This document shows, one piece after another, positions 25,415 through 34,332 of a DNA stretch of 64,000 bases (position 1 is its first letter; each line of letters starts with the position of its first letter). Under the pieces are notes generated by a model. That model was not told the DNA's origin and searched no databases. It saw nothing but the letters and a program-made list of their open reading frames with translations. The position numbers and the translations under genes are program-made. Source of the stretch: Paraburkholderia solitsugae (GTDB lineage Bacteria > Pseudomonadota > Gammaproteobacteria > Burkholderiales > Burkholderiaceae); contig NZ_WOEY01000083.1 in assembly GCF_013177695.1 (NCBI RefSeq), positions 62,001 through 126,000 on the forward strand, given 5' to 3'.

Positions 25415-26962
25415 ATGGCCGACAAACTGATCATATTCGACACCACGTTGCGTGACGGCGAGCAATCGCCCGGCGCGTCGATGACGAAGGAAGAAAAAAT
25501 CCGTATCGCGAAGCAACTCGAACGGATGAAAGTGGACGTGATCGAAGCAGGCTTTGCGGCCAGCTCGAATGGCGACTTCGATTCGATCCACACTATCGCG
25601 GGCCTGATCAAGGACAGCACAGTCTGCTCGCTGGCCCGTGCAAACGACAAAGACATTCAACGCGCTGCTGACGCACTCAAGCCGGCCGATCATTTCCGCA
25701 TCCACACGTTCATCGCAACGTCGCCGCTGCATATGGAAAAGAAGCTGCGCATGACGCCGGATCAGGTGTTCGAACAGGCAAAGCTGGCGGTGCGTTTCGC
25801 CCGCAAGTTCACGGACGACGTGGAGTTCTCGCCGGAAGACGGCAGCCGTTCGGACATGGATTTCCTGTGCCGTGTGCTGGAAGCGGTCATCGCCGAAGGT
25901 GCGACCACGATCAACATCGCGGATACGGTCGGCTATGGCGTGCCGGAGTTGTACGGCCAGCTCGTGAAGACGCTGCGTGAGCGTATTCCGAACTCGCATA
26001 AGGCGGTGTTCTCGGTGCATTGCCATAACGACCTCGGCATGGCGGTGGCGAACTCGCTGGCCGGTGTGAAGATTGGCGGCGCGCGTCAGGTCGAGTGCAC
26101 GATCAACGGTCTCGGTGAGCGCGCGGGCAATACGTCGCTCGAAGAAATCGTGATGGCAGTGAAGACCCGCAAGGATTACTTCGGCCTCGATATCGGTCTC
26201 GATACGACGCAGATCGTGCCCGCGTCGAAACTGGTGTCGCAGATCACCGGTTTCGTCGTGCAGCCGAACAAGGCGGTGGTTGGCGCGAACGCATTTGCGC
26301 ACGCGTCCGGCATTCACCAGGACGGCGTGCTGAAAGCGCGCGACACGTACGAAATCATGCGTGCCGAAGATGTGGGCTGGAGCGCGAACAAGATCGTGCT
26401 CGGCAAGTTGTCGGGCCGCAATGCGTTCAAGCAGCGTCTGCAGGAGTTGGGAATCGCGCTCGATAGCGAAGGCGAGTTGAATACCGCGTTCGCACGCTTC
26501 AAGGAACTGGCGGACCGCAAGTCGGAAATCTTCGACGAAGACATTATCGCGATCGTCACTGAGGAATCGGCTGAGGCGCAGGAGAAGGAGCACTACAAGT
26601 TCCTGTCGCTGTCGCAGCATTCGGAAACCGGCGAGCAGCCGCACGCGAAGATCGTGTTCGCGGTCGAGGGCAAGGAAGTGACCGGGGAAGCACGCGGCAA
26701 CGGTCCCGTGGATGCCACGCTCAATGCGATCGAAACGGAAGTGGGCAGCGGTTCGGAATTGCTGCTGTATTCGGTGAACGCCATTACAACCGGTACGCAG
26801 GCGCAGGGCGAAGTGACCGTGCGGCTGTCGAAGGGCGGGCGCATCGTCAACGGCGTGGGCACCGATCCGGATATCGTCGCGGCTTCCGCGAAGGCGTATA
26901 TCTCGGCGCTGAACAAGCTGCATTCGAACTTCGATAAGTTGAATCCGCAACGTTCGGAGTGA
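25415..26962 (+). CDS. leuA: 2-isopropylmalate synthase
   Basis: 515 residues, LeuA type 1. It joins acetyl-CoA and 2-oxoisovalerate in the first committed step to leucine. The catalytic TIM barrel starts with FDTTLRDGEQSPGASMT (residues 7-23) and includes the metal-binding HCHNDLGMAVANSLAG and NGLGERAGN; the C-terminal third (about 390-515) is the leucine-binding regulatory domain with KIVFAVEGKEVTGEARGNGPVDATLNAI. AGGAGA at 25403 sets the ATG at 25415 rather than 25349. It shares the branched-chain theme with ilvBHC but has its own promoter and terminator. Confidence 0.96.
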   Translation: MADKLIIFDTTLRDGEQSPGASMTKEEKIRIAKQLERMKVDVIEAGFAASSNGDFDSIHTIAGLIKDSTVCSLARANDKDIQRAADALKPADHFRIHTFIATSPLHMEKKLRMTPDQVFEQAKLAVRFARKFTDDVEFSPEDGSRSDMDFLCRVLEAVIAEGATTINIADTVGYGVPELYGQLVKTLRERIPNSHKAVFSVHCHNDLGMAVANSLAGVKIGGARQVECTINGLGERAGNTSLEEIVMAVKTRKDYFGLDIGLDTTQIVPASKLVSQITGFVVQPNKAVVGANAFAHASGIHQDGVLKARDTYEIMRAEDVGWSANKIVLGKLSGRNAFKQRLQELGIALDSEGELNTAFARFKELADRKSEIFDEDIIAIVTEESAEAQEKEHYKFLSLSQHSETGEQPHAKIVFAVEGKEVTGEARGNGPVDATLNAIETEVGSGSELLLYSVNAITTGTQAQGEVTVRLSKGGRIVNGVGTDPDIVAASAKAYISALNKLHSNFDKLNPQRSE

Positions 26963-27012
26963 CGCAGAGGCGGGGCGCGAGATAAAACTCGCCGCCGTTG
27001 CGCAATAAATAG

Positions 27013-27040
27013 AAAAAGCCGCCTGAAGAGGCGGTTTTTT
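27013..27040. terminator. Bidirectional terminator between leuA and the lipoprotein gene
   Basis: AAAAA-G-CCGCCT, loop GAAG, AGGCGG-TTTTTT. The A and T runs on both sides let it serve leuA on the plus strand and the convergent lipoprotein gene on the minus strand. Confidence 0.88.
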
Positions 27041-27071
27041 CAATCCATGCGCAATGGGTTCGAGCGGGTGC

Positions 27072-27635
27072 TCAGAACAGGCTGCGGCGATCCGGATCGT
27101 GCAGCGGATCAGGTGTTTTTTGCGTGAGCCGCACAATGCCCTGATCGTCGAAATAAAAGCTGTACATCATGTACCAGACGTTGTCTTCCATATACCGATA
27201 CGTCCAGACCTCGCGCTTCATCAACGGGAAGTACGACGTTTCGACGGGGCGGCCGAAGTTCACCAGCACGTCGCTCTTCGTCCACTTGCCGATTTCCGCC
27301 CGGTAGAACTCCATGGGCTGAAGCACCTGGCGCACGGTGACGATCTTGCCGGATGCGTCGATGTCGGCGGCGGTGGTGGTTTCGCCCATCGGCTGGGTAG
27401 GCCACATCAGCCGCTTGCCGCCGTTGGGCAGGTCGTAGCTTTCACGCGGCGCGCCGAGGCGGGCGATGATGGTCGATTCGTCCGCGCCCTGGCTGTATTG
27501 CTGCCAAGGCTGTACGCAGCCGGCGAGCGTCACCGTGAGCGCGAGCGCGCTCAGGCAGACGAGCGCGGCGCGGCGCAGGCGTGCTGCGGGCGGCGCTTCG
27601 ATCGAGGCCGCCGGGGATGGGTGGCGGTTGAACAT
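27072..27635 (-). CDS. Lipoprotein with BamE/SmpA-like region
   Basis: 187 residues. The signal peptide ends in a lipobox LTVTLAGC, with the lipidated Cys near residue 39, so it should reach the inner or outer membrane as a lipoprotein; the residues after Cys (VQP) favour the outer membrane. The stretch ESTIIARLGAPRESYDLPNGGKRLMWP resembles the BamE/SmpA fold. The second half (KSDVLVNFGRPVETSYFPLMKREVWTYRYMED) repeats that pattern. GGAGG five bases upstream supports the ATG at 27635 over the in-frame start at 27674. It stands alone, convergent with leuA. Confidence 0.8.
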   Translation of the reverse strand: MFNRHPSPAASIEAPPAARLRRAALVCLSALALTVTLAGCVQPWQQYSQGADESTIIARLGAPRESYDLPNGGKRLMWPTQPMGETTTAADIDASGKIVTVRQVLQPMEFYRAEIGKWTKSDVLVNFGRPVETSYFPLMKREVWTYRYMEDNVWYMMYSFYFDDQGIVRLTQKTPDPLHDPDRRSLF

Positions 27636-27820
27636 GAATTCCTCCGATGGCATTTGAGTAGCGGTTTTTATCATCGAGACGCATTATTTTGACACGGGCG
27701 GCAGCAAAAGATTTGGCGCTTCGTACAAGGCGTCGCTGGAATCACAGTAACGGATTTGCCGGCTTGCTTATTCCGTCTGGAACGCCCTATGATCCGCGCT
27801 TCGACGAATCAAGCGGGGCA

Positions 27821-29143
27821 ATGATGATGGCGAAGTGGCAACGGGTGACAGCAGCGGCAGTCGTGGCGCTGGCGGCGATTTCGATGGCCGCTGCGGCTTA
27901 CGCCGCGGGAGAAACGGCGTCTGGTCCGGCAAGCAAGCCGATAGGTCAGCCCACGGGCACGCCGATCCAGCTGGCGCTGATCGAAGGCATGTCCGGCCCA
28001 TTCGCGAACGCGGGCGCGGCGGTGGAGCGCAATCTGCGCTTCGGTGTCGAACAGGTGAATGCGCAAGGCGGCGTGAAGCTCGCCGACGGCGCGCATCCGC
28101 TCGAGCTGGTCGTGCTCGACAGCAAGGGCAGCGCCGAGGAGGCGTTGGTGCAACTGCGCGCCGCCGCGGACCGGCACATCGGTTACATCATGCAAGGCAA
28201 CAGCTCGGCGGTGGCGGCCGCGCTGATCGGCGCGATCGATAAGCAAAACAGCCGCGAGCCGGGCAATCGCGAACTGTTCCTCAATTATTCCGCCGACGAT
28301 CCCGCGCTGACCAACGCTAATTGCAGTTTCTGGCACTTCCGCTTCGACGCGCACGCGGGCATGCGGATGGATGCGCTGGTTGATGTGATCCAGCGCGACA
28401 AAGCGGTGAAGAAAGTTTATCTGCTGAACCAGGACTATAGCTTCGGCCACGACGTCAGCAGTCTCGCGCGTTCGACGCTGGCGACAAAGCGCCCGGATAT
28501 TGCCATCGTCGGCGACGAATTTCATCCGATCGGCCGGGTGAAGGACTTCGCGCCGTACATCGCCAAGATCCGCGCGAGCGGCGCGGACGCGGTTATCACC
28601 GGCAACTGGGGTAACGATTTGACGCTTTTGGTCAAGGCTGCGCGAGAGCAGGGCCTGGACACCAAGTTTTACACCTTCTACGGTAACAGCCTCGGCGCGC
28701 CTGCTGCTTTAGGCGATGCCGGCGTCAAACACGTGATCGCGGTAGCCGACTGGCACCCGAACGCCGGCGGCGCGGCCTCCGACGCCTGGTATGCGGCGTT
28801 TCGAGCCCGGTTCCCGGCCGCGCAGGACGATTACCCGGTGTTGCGCATGCCGTTGATGATCGAAACCCTGGCCGCGGCGATGAGCCGCGCCGGCAGTGCC
28901 GACCCGACGGCCGTCGCCCGGGCGTTGGAGGGTATCAAGTTCGACAACGGTTTCCACGCTTCGTGGATGCGGGCCGACGACCACCAGCTGATCCAGCCCC
29001 TTTACGTAATGGAGATGGACAAGGCCGGCACGCCGGGCGTCAAGTTCGATAACGAAGGTTCAGGCTACGGTTTTCGCACGGTGCTGGCTTTGCCGCCCGA
29101 GCGCACTGTGCCGCCAACCGTGTGCAAGATGAAACGGCCGTAA
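27821..29143 (+). CDS. Periplasmic binding protein of branched-chain amino acid type ABC transporters (orphan)
   Basis: 440 residues. A signal peptide (KWQRVTAAAVVALAAISMAA, cut near AYA-AGET) precedes a Leu/Ile/Val-binding-type domain: LALIEGMSGPFANAGAAVERNLRFGVEQVNAQGG, LVVLDSKGSAEEALVQLR, IGYIMQGNSSAVAAAL, VYLLNQDYSFGHDVS and GADAVITGNWGNDL. Some relatives bind aromatic acids or act as sensor partners. No permease or ATPase genes are adjacent, so partners must lie elsewhere. I chose the first of three tandem ATGs at 27821, after GCGGGG; the frame from 27689 lacks a signal peptide at its start. Confidence 0.85.
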   Translation: MMMAKWQRVTAAAVVALAAISMAAAAYAAGETASGPASKPIGQPTGTPIQLALIEGMSGPFANAGAAVERNLRFGVEQVNAQGGVKLADGAHPLELVVLDSKGSAEEALVQLRAAADRHIGYIMQGNSSAVAAALIGAIDKQNSREPGNRELFLNYSADDPALTNANCSFWHFRFDAHAGMRMDALVDVIQRDKAVKKVYLLNQDYSFGHDVSSLARSTLATKRPDIAIVGDEFHPIGRVKDFAPYIAKIRASGADAVITGNWGNDLTLLVKAAREQGLDTKFYTFYGNSLGAPAALGDAGVKHVIAVADWHPNAGGAASDAWYAAFRARFPAAQDDYPVLRMPLMIETLAAAMSRAGSADPTAVARALEGIKFDNGFHASWMRADDHQLIQPLYVMEMDKAGTPGVKFDNEGSGYGFRTVLALPPERTVPPTVCKMKRP

Positions 29144-29194
29144 AGCGGACCCTGAGCAAACACAAGCCACCCACGATCCCCCGGCACAGCGGGG

Positions 29195-29223
29195 TTCGCG
29201 GCCGGATCGGGCTGTGCTACAAT
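29195..29223 (+). promoter_or_regulatory. Probable rpsO promoter
   Basis: TACAAT at 29218-29223 with a weak -35, TTCGCG at 29195-29200, and a 17-base spacer. It would give a leader of about 125 bases for rpsO. Confidence 0.45.
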
Positions 29224-29354
29224 ACGCGTCCCGTTGTTAGGCGTGTTGCATGTTTTTAATGCTTGCAGCGCGATTGAATGCGAAAGCACACACGGGTAAC
29301 CCACGGCACGGCCTTTCTTCCGTGACCGCCTGTCTAGTTCTTAAGGAAATCGAC

Positions 29355-29627
29355 ATGTCCGCAGTTGAAACAAGCAAGAAGTCCGAAGTCGTTGCGCAAT
29401 TCGCACGCGCAGCTAACGACACCGGCTCCCCCGAAGTTCAGGTCGCGCTGCTCACGACCCGTATCAACGAACTGACCGTTCACTTCAAGGCACACACGAA
29501 AGATCACCACAGCCGCCGCGGTCTGCTGCGCATGGTGAGCCGCCGTCGTAAGCTGCTCGACTACCTGAAGGGTAAGGACGCGGATCGTTACCGCGCACTG
29601 ATCGAGAAGCTGGGTCTGCGTAAGTAA
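29355..29627 (+). CDS. rpsO: 30S ribosomal protein S15
   Basis: 90 residues. S15 binds 16S rRNA at the central domain and is an early assembly protein. The sequence has FARAANDTGSPEVQVALLTTRINELTVHFKAHTKDHHSRRGLLRMVSRRRKLLDYLK, the nearly invariant S15 core. TTAAGGAAATCGAC precedes the ATG at 29355; the frame from 29250 is not supported. A strong terminator-like hairpin follows, and pnp lies 329 bases on in the usual rpsO-pnp order. Confidence 0.98.
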   Translation: MSAVETSKKSEVVAQFARAANDTGSPEVQVALLTTRINELTVHFKAHTKDHHSRRGLLRMVSRRRKLLDYLKGKDADRYRALIEKLGLRK

Positions 29628-29647
29628 TCGGCCAGTCGTTCAGCAAG

Positions 29648-29687
29648 ATGCCTGTGTCAGTTCCACTGATACAGGCATTTTGTTTTT
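29648..29687 (+). terminator. Terminator hairpin after rpsO
   Basis: Fourteen-base stem ATGCCTGTGTCAGT/ACTGATACAGGCAT with one G-U pair and a TCC loop, followed by TTTGTTTTT. It begins 20 bases after the rpsO stop; in relatives some transcripts read through into pnp. Confidence 0.85.
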
Positions 29688-29956
29688 GCACGGTGCGCTT
29701 CATGTGATGCGCACTGCCTGCCGGTCGCGGTAGCGTGACGATTCATGCGGCGGCTAGCAGGAAGACAGCAGTAAAAAAGCAGCAAAAAAGCAGAAATATG
29801 GCCGGGCCTCAGGGCAGAGCTTTGTGTCATTCCAGCGGTTCGCGCGCGTAGAGCGTGGTTCTCTGGAATGGCATAACACTACTCTTCCCATGTGGCGCCG
29901 GTCCTGGCGTTGCCGCGCCGCTTCTGGTCCGCGCGGCATAACGAAGAGGAAAAGCA
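29688..29956 (+). other. pnp leader region
   Basis: The rest of the gap between rpsO and pnp. It has two direct copies of AAAAAAGCAG at an 11-base period near 29776-29797, then the large hairpin at 29825-29873 and a short stretch leading to the GAGGAAAAGC ribosome binding site. No gene is seen. Confidence 0.6.
29825..29873 (+). promoter_or_regulatory. Long hairpin in the pnp leader, probable RNase III site
   Basis: TGTCATTCCAG (29825-29835) pairs with CTGGAATGGCA (29863-29873), 11 pairs with one G-U; the inner part can add CGCGC/GCGTG. In E. coli a double-stranded pnp leader is cut by RNase III and lets PNPase repress its own synthesis, so the same role is likely here. Confidence 0.6.
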
Positions 29957-32104
29957 ATGACTATGTTCAACAAGATCGTCAAAGAATTTAAGTGGGGCCA
30001 ACACAACGTTCGCCTCGAAACGGGCGAAATCGCTCGTCAGTCGAGCGGTGCGGTGATCGTCGACGTCGAAGACACCGTTGTGCTGGCTACTGTGGTCGGC
30101 GCCAAGACCGCCAAGCCGGGCCAGGACTTCTTCCCGCTGACCGTCGATTACCTCGAAAAGACCTACGCTGCAGGCAAGATCCCGGGTGGTTTCTTCCGCC
30201 GTGAAGGCCGTCCGTCGGAAGGCGAAACGCTGATTTCGCGCCTGATCGACCGTCCGCTGCGTCCGCTGTTCCCGGAAGGCTTCTACAACGAAGTCCAGGT
30301 CGTGATCCACGTCCTGTCGCTGAACCCCGAAATCCCCGCTGACATCCCCGCGCTGATCGGCGCGTCGGCGGCGCTCGCCATCTCCGGTCTGCCGTTCAAC
30401 GGCCCGGTCGGCGCAGCACGCGTGGCCTACATCAACAACGAATACGTGTTGAACCCGACGCGTCCGCAGATGAAGGAATCGGCACTCGACCTGATCGTCG
30501 CCGGTACGGAACGCGCGGTGCTGATGGTGGAATCGGAAGCGCAACAACTGAGCGAAGAAGTGATGCTCGGCGCAGTGGTGTTCGGCCACGAGCAAATGCA
30601 GGTCGCGATCGACGTGATCCACGAGATGGTTCGCGAAGGTGGCAAGCCGGAATGGGATTGGAAGCCGGCCGCCAAGAATGAGCCGCTGATCGCCCGCGTG
30701 TCGGAACTGGCGCAAGCCGATCTGCTCGCCGCTTATCAGATCCGCGACAAGCAAGCGCGTTCGGCCAAGCTGAAGGAAGTCTACGCAGCGACGTCGGCCA
30801 AGCTGGAAGAAGAAGCCGCGGCAGCCGGCACGGTTGCAGCCGACAAGGCTAGCGTCGGCAATGTGCTGTTCGACATTGAGGCGAAGATCGTCCGTACCCA
30901 GATCCTGAACGGCGAGCCGCGTATCGACGGCCGCGACACGCGTACCGTGCGCCCGATCGAAATCCGTACCGGCGTGCTGCCGCGTACGCACGGTTCGGCA
31001 CTGTTCACGCGTGGCGAAACGCAGGCCATGGTGGTCGCAACGCTGGGCACGAAGGGCGACGAGCAGAACATCGACGCGCTCGAAGGCGAGTACCGCGAAC
31101 GCTTCATGCTCCACTACAACATGCCTCCGTTCGCGACCGGCGAAACGGGCCGCGTCGGTTCGCCGAAGCGCCGTGAAATCGGTCACGGCCGTCTGGCCAA
31201 GCGCGCGCTGGCTGCATGCCTGCCGAGCGCCGACGAATTCGGCTACTCGATTCGCGTGGTGTCGGAAATCACCGAATCGAATGGTTCGTCGTCGATGGCT
31301 TCGGTGTGCGGCGGCTGCCTCGCACTGATGGATGCCGGCGTGCCGATGAAGGCGCACGTCGCCGGCATCGCGATGGGCCTGATCCTCGAAGGCAACAAGT
31401 TTGCCGTGCTGACCGACATCCTCGGCGACGAAGATCACCTCGGCGACATGGACTTCAAGGTGGCAGGTACCGAGCAAGGCGTGACCGCGTTGCAGATGGA
31501 CATCAAGATCCAGGGCATCACCAAGGAAATCATGCAGGTCGCCCTCGCGCAAGCGAAGGAAGGCCGTATGCACATCCTCGGCAAGATGACCTCGGCTGTG
31601 TCGGGCGCGAACACGGTGCTGTCGGATTACGCACCGCGCATGATCACCATCAAGATCAATCCGGAGAAGATCCGCGACGTGATCGGCAAGGGCGGTTCGG
31701 TGATCCGCGCGTTGACGGAAGAAACCGGCACGACGATCGATATTTCGGACGACGGCGTCGTCACCATCGCCAGCACCAGCAGCGAAGGGATGGCCGAAGC
31801 GAAGAAGCGTATCGAGAACATCACGCTGGAAGTCGAAGTGGGCCAGGTGTATGAAGGCACCGTGCTCAAGCTGCTCGATTTCGGCGCGATCGTGAACATT
31901 CTGCCGGGCAAGGACGGTCTGTTGCACATCTCCGAAATCGCCAACGAGCGTATCAAGGACATCAACGACTACCTGAAGGACGGCCAGCAAGTGAAGGTCA
32001 AGGTCATCCAGACGGACGAAAAGGGCCGCGTGCGTTTGTCGGCCAAGGCGTTGCTGAACGACGCCGCGAACGGCGCGCCGCAAGGCGAACCGACGCCGCA
32101 GTAA
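29957..32104 (+). CDS. pnp: Polyribonucleotide nucleotidyltransferase (PNPase)
   Basis: 715 residues, full length. PNPase degrades RNA from the 3' end with phosphate and is part of the RNA degradosome. Two RNase PH domains (about 10-225 and 310-540; second contains RTVRPIEIRTGVLPRTHGSALFTRGETQ and GDEDHLGDMDFKVAGT), an alpha-helical linker, a KH domain (about 552-615, IRDVIGKGGSVIRALTEETG) and an S1 domain (about 620-690, GQVYEGTVLKLLDFGAIVNI) are all visible. GAGGAAAAGC precedes the ATG at 29957; a second ATG at 29963 is possible. A terminator follows. Confidence 0.98.
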   Translation: MTMFNKIVKEFKWGQHNVRLETGEIARQSSGAVIVDVEDTVVLATVVGAKTAKPGQDFFPLTVDYLEKTYAAGKIPGGFFRREGRPSEGETLISRLIDRPLRPLFPEGFYNEVQVVIHVLSLNPEIPADIPALIGASAALAISGLPFNGPVGAARVAYINNEYVLNPTRPQMKESALDLIVAGTERAVLMVESEAQQLSEEVMLGAVVFGHEQMQVAIDVIHEMVREGGKPEWDWKPAAKNEPLIARVSELAQADLLAAYQIRDKQARSAKLKEVYAATSAKLEEEAAAAGTVAADKASVGNVLFDIEAKIVRTQILNGEPRIDGRDTRTVRPIEIRTGVLPRTHGSALFTRGETQAMVVATLGTKGDEQNIDALEGEYRERFMLHYNMPPFATGETGRVGSPKRREIGHGRLAKRALAACLPSADEFGYSIRVVSEITESNGSSSMASVCGGCLALMDAGVPMKAHVAGIAMGLILEGNKFAVLTDILGDEDHLGDMDFKVAGTEQGVTALQMDIKIQGITKEIMQVALAQAKEGRMHILGKMTSAVSGANTVLSDYAPRMITIKINPEKIRDVIGKGGSVIRALTEETGTTIDISDDGVVTIASTSSEGMAEAKKRIENITLEVEVGQVYEGTVLKLLDFGAIVNILPGKDGLLHISEIANERIKDINDYLKDGQQVKVKVIQTDEKGRVRLSAKALLNDAANGAPQGEPTPQ

Positions 32105-32119
32105 TGCGGTAGCAGGGCG

Positions 32120-32154
32120 ACGGCCGGCAGCGCAAATGCGCGCCGGCCGTTTTT
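32120..32154 (+). terminator. Rho-independent terminator after pnp
   Basis: ACGGCCGGC (32120-32128) and GCCGGCCGT (32142-32150) with an inner GCGC pairing, followed by TTTT. It starts 15 bases after the pnp stop. Confidence 0.88.
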
Positions 32155-32324
32155 CATGAAGGGTGCAGGGTGGATTGCGTTGCGAACAGGCGCAGGCAAG
32201 CGCAAACAGACGCGAGCAGGTGCAAACCGGCATAAGCGGGTACTCTGTTTGCCTGAAGCGCTTCGTCGCAGCTCAGACGATTTCCGTCAGTCGGCAACGC
32301 AATCCAATCTTGGAGTAGACGCAG

Positions 32325-33341
32325 ATGAAAGCGATCGAAATCACCGAATTCGGCGCGCCGGAAGTCCTCAAGCTGGCGGAGCGGCCCATGCCGCAGCCGA
32401 AAGCGGGCGAGGTACTGATCAAGGTGGCGGCATCCGGCATCAACCGTCCGGACGTGTTCCAGCGCAAAGGCGGCTACGCGCCGCCGCCGGGTGCTTCGGA
32501 TCTGCCGGGGCTGGAAGTGGCGGGTGAGATCGTCGGCGGCACTATCGACGAGAAGAACAACCCGTTCGGTCTGAAAGTGGGCGACCGCGTGTGTGCATTG
32601 CTCGCCGGTGGCGGTTACGCGGAATATGCGACCGCGCCGCTGTTGCAGTGCTTGCCGGTGCCCACGGGCTTGTCGGACGTCGAGGCGGCTTCGCTGCCGG
32701 AAACATTCTTCACGGTGTGGAGCAATGTGTTCGACCGCGCGCAGCTCGGCAAAGGCGAAGGCGCTCCGAACGAGACGCTGCTGGTGCAGGGCGGCTCGAG
32801 CGGTATCGGCGTGACGGCGATCCAGATCGCGCATGCGCTCGGTTTTCGCGTGTTTGCCACGGCCGGATCGGACGAAAAGTGCCGCGCCTGCGAAGCGCTC
32901 GGCGCCGAACGTGCGATCAACTACAAGACTGAAGATTTCGTCGAGGTCATCAAATCGCTGACGAACGATCGCGGCGTCGACGTGATCCTCGACATGGTGG
33001 CGGGCAGTTATGTGCCGCGCGAGCTGACGGCGTTGGCCGACGGTGGCCGCATCGTGCTGATCGCCTTGCTGGGCGGCGCGAAGGCGGAGCTGAATCTGAA
33101 CGAAGTGCTGCGCCGCCGTCTGACGGTGACGGGTTCGACGTTGCGCCCGCGGCCGATCGAGTTCAAGGCGAAGATCGCCGCGCAATTGAAAGAGCGCGTG
33201 TGGCCGCACCTCGAAGATGGCCGTATCAAGCCGGTGGTGCATCGTGTGTTTCCGGCCGCGCAGGCCGCCGAAGCGCACGCGCTGATGGAAAGCAGCACGC
33301 ACGTCGGCAAGATCGTATTGACTTGGGGTCAGGACGCTTGA
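32325..33341 (+). CDS. NAD(P)H quinone oxidoreductase, PIG3/Qor-type medium-chain dehydrogenase
   Basis: 338 residues. Zinc-free MDR enzyme of the quinone oxidoreductase group. Substrate domain: GEVLIKVAASGINRPDVFQRKGGYAPPPGASDLPGLEVAGEI; nucleotide domain: LLVQGGSSGIGVTAIQIAHALGFRVFATAGSDEK at about 147-180. The motif SGINRPDVFQR and PPGASDLPGLEVAG match the PIG3 group, which reduces quinones with NADPH. TTGGAG precedes the ATG at 32325. The gene lies between pnp and tpiA without overlap. Confidence 0.9.
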   Translation: MKAIEITEFGAPEVLKLAERPMPQPKAGEVLIKVAASGINRPDVFQRKGGYAPPPGASDLPGLEVAGEIVGGTIDEKNNPFGLKVGDRVCALLAGGGYAEYATAPLLQCLPVPTGLSDVEAASLPETFFTVWSNVFDRAQLGKGEGAPNETLLVQGGSSGIGVTAIQIAHALGFRVFATAGSDEKCRACEALGAERAINYKTEDFVEVIKSLTNDRGVDVILDMVAGSYVPRELTALADGGRIVLIALLGGAKAELNLNEVLRRRLTVTGSTLRPRPIEFKAKIAAQLKERVWPHLEDGRIKPVVHRVFPAAQAAEAHALMESSTHVGKIVLTWGQDA

Positions 33342-33351
33342 CACGGTCGGT

Positions 33352-33380
33352 TTGACCCGATCCACCCCACGCAGTAAAAT
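33352..33380 (+). promoter_or_regulatory. tpiA promoter
   Basis: TTGACC (33352-33357) and TAAAAT (33375-33380) with a 17-base spacer, ten bases after the stop of the quinone oxidoreductase gene. It probably serves tpiA and secG. Confidence 0.7.
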
Positions 33381-33470
33381 TGCGCGTTTTGCGCACGCCG
33401 CATGAATCCGAAAGGCGGGCTGTAAGCGCAAACCAAGTCCGCCGCCAATACAAGATGAGACGACGAGACG

Positions 33471-34250
33471 ATGTCGAAACAACGAGCCAAGCTGGTAGTC
33501 GGTAACTGGAAGATGCACGGGCGCCTCGCCGCGAACACAACGCTGTTGCAGGCGGTGGCGCAAGGCGCGGGCGAATTGCCGGCTGATGTGCGCGTCGGTG
33601 TCTGTGTGCCGTGCCCTTATCTTGCGCAGACTCAAGCGTTGCTGGAAGACAGCAAGGTCGTGTGGGGCGTGCAGGACGTTTCCGCGTTCACGCATGGAGC
33701 CTATACCGGCGAAGTGGCGGCGCAGATGGTGGTGGATTTCGGCGCCACCCTTGCGATCGTTGGGCACTCGGAGCGCCGTGCTTACCATCGTGAAAGCTCA
33801 GAGTTGGTGGCGGTGAAGACGCAGCGGGCGTTGGAAGCGGGTTTGACCCCGATCGTGTGTGTCGGCGAAACGCTCGAAGAGCGTGAGGCCGGTTCGACCG
33901 AGCAGGTGGTCGGCGCGCAACTGGATGAAGTGCTGGCTAAGCTGTCGGTGGAGGACGCGGCACGTATCGTTGTCGCGTATGAGCCGGTCTGGGCGATCGG
34001 CACGGGCAAGAGCGCTACGTCGGACCAGGCGCAGGCAGTGCATGCGTTCCTGCGTTCGCGTCTGGCGGCAAAGGGCGCGGCGGTGGCGGATGTGCCGTTG
34101 TTGTACGGCGGCAGTGTGAAGCCGGAGAACGCGGAAGAGTTGTTCCGCGAGCCGGATATCGACGGCGGCCTGATCGGCGGCGCGTCGTTGAAAGACCAGG
34201 ATTTCCTGGCGATCTGCAAGGCGGCGGCCGCGACGAGCGTCGCCGGTTAA
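33471..34250 (+). CDS. tpiA: Triosephosphate isomerase
   Basis: 259 residues. It interconverts glyceraldehyde 3-phosphate and dihydroxyacetone phosphate. All catalytic motifs are present: VGNWKMHG (Lys near residue 13), the His in IVGHSERR, the Glu in VAYEPVWAIGTGK with the following flexible lid, and the phosphate-binding LLYGGSVKPENAEEL and GGLIGGASL. ATG at 33471 follows a purine-rich GAGACGACGAGACG. secG is 82 bases downstream, the common tpiA-secG order. Confidence 0.97.
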   Translation: MSKQRAKLVVGNWKMHGRLAANTTLLQAVAQGAGELPADVRVGVCVPCPYLAQTQALLEDSKVVWGVQDVSAFTHGAYTGEVAAQMVVDFGATLAIVGHSERRAYHRESSELVAVKTQRALEAGLTPIVCVGETLEEREAGSTEQVVGAQLDEVLAKLSVEDAARIVVAYEPVWAIGTGKSATSDQAQAVHAFLRSRLAAKGAAVADVPLLYGGSVKPENAEELFREPDIDGGLIGGASLKDQDFLAICKAAAATSVAG

Positions 34251-34332
34251 GCAGGGCGCCTCGGCGAGGATGACCCAATCCCGCGCGGCACAGTTTGTGT
34301 GGCGCGGTTAAATAAAGACTCAGGTGAGTGTG

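Noticed and set aside
29879..32233. A 784-codon open frame antisense to pnp
   Set aside because: Same artefact: mirror of a strongly biased gene, no family features and no ribosome binding site.
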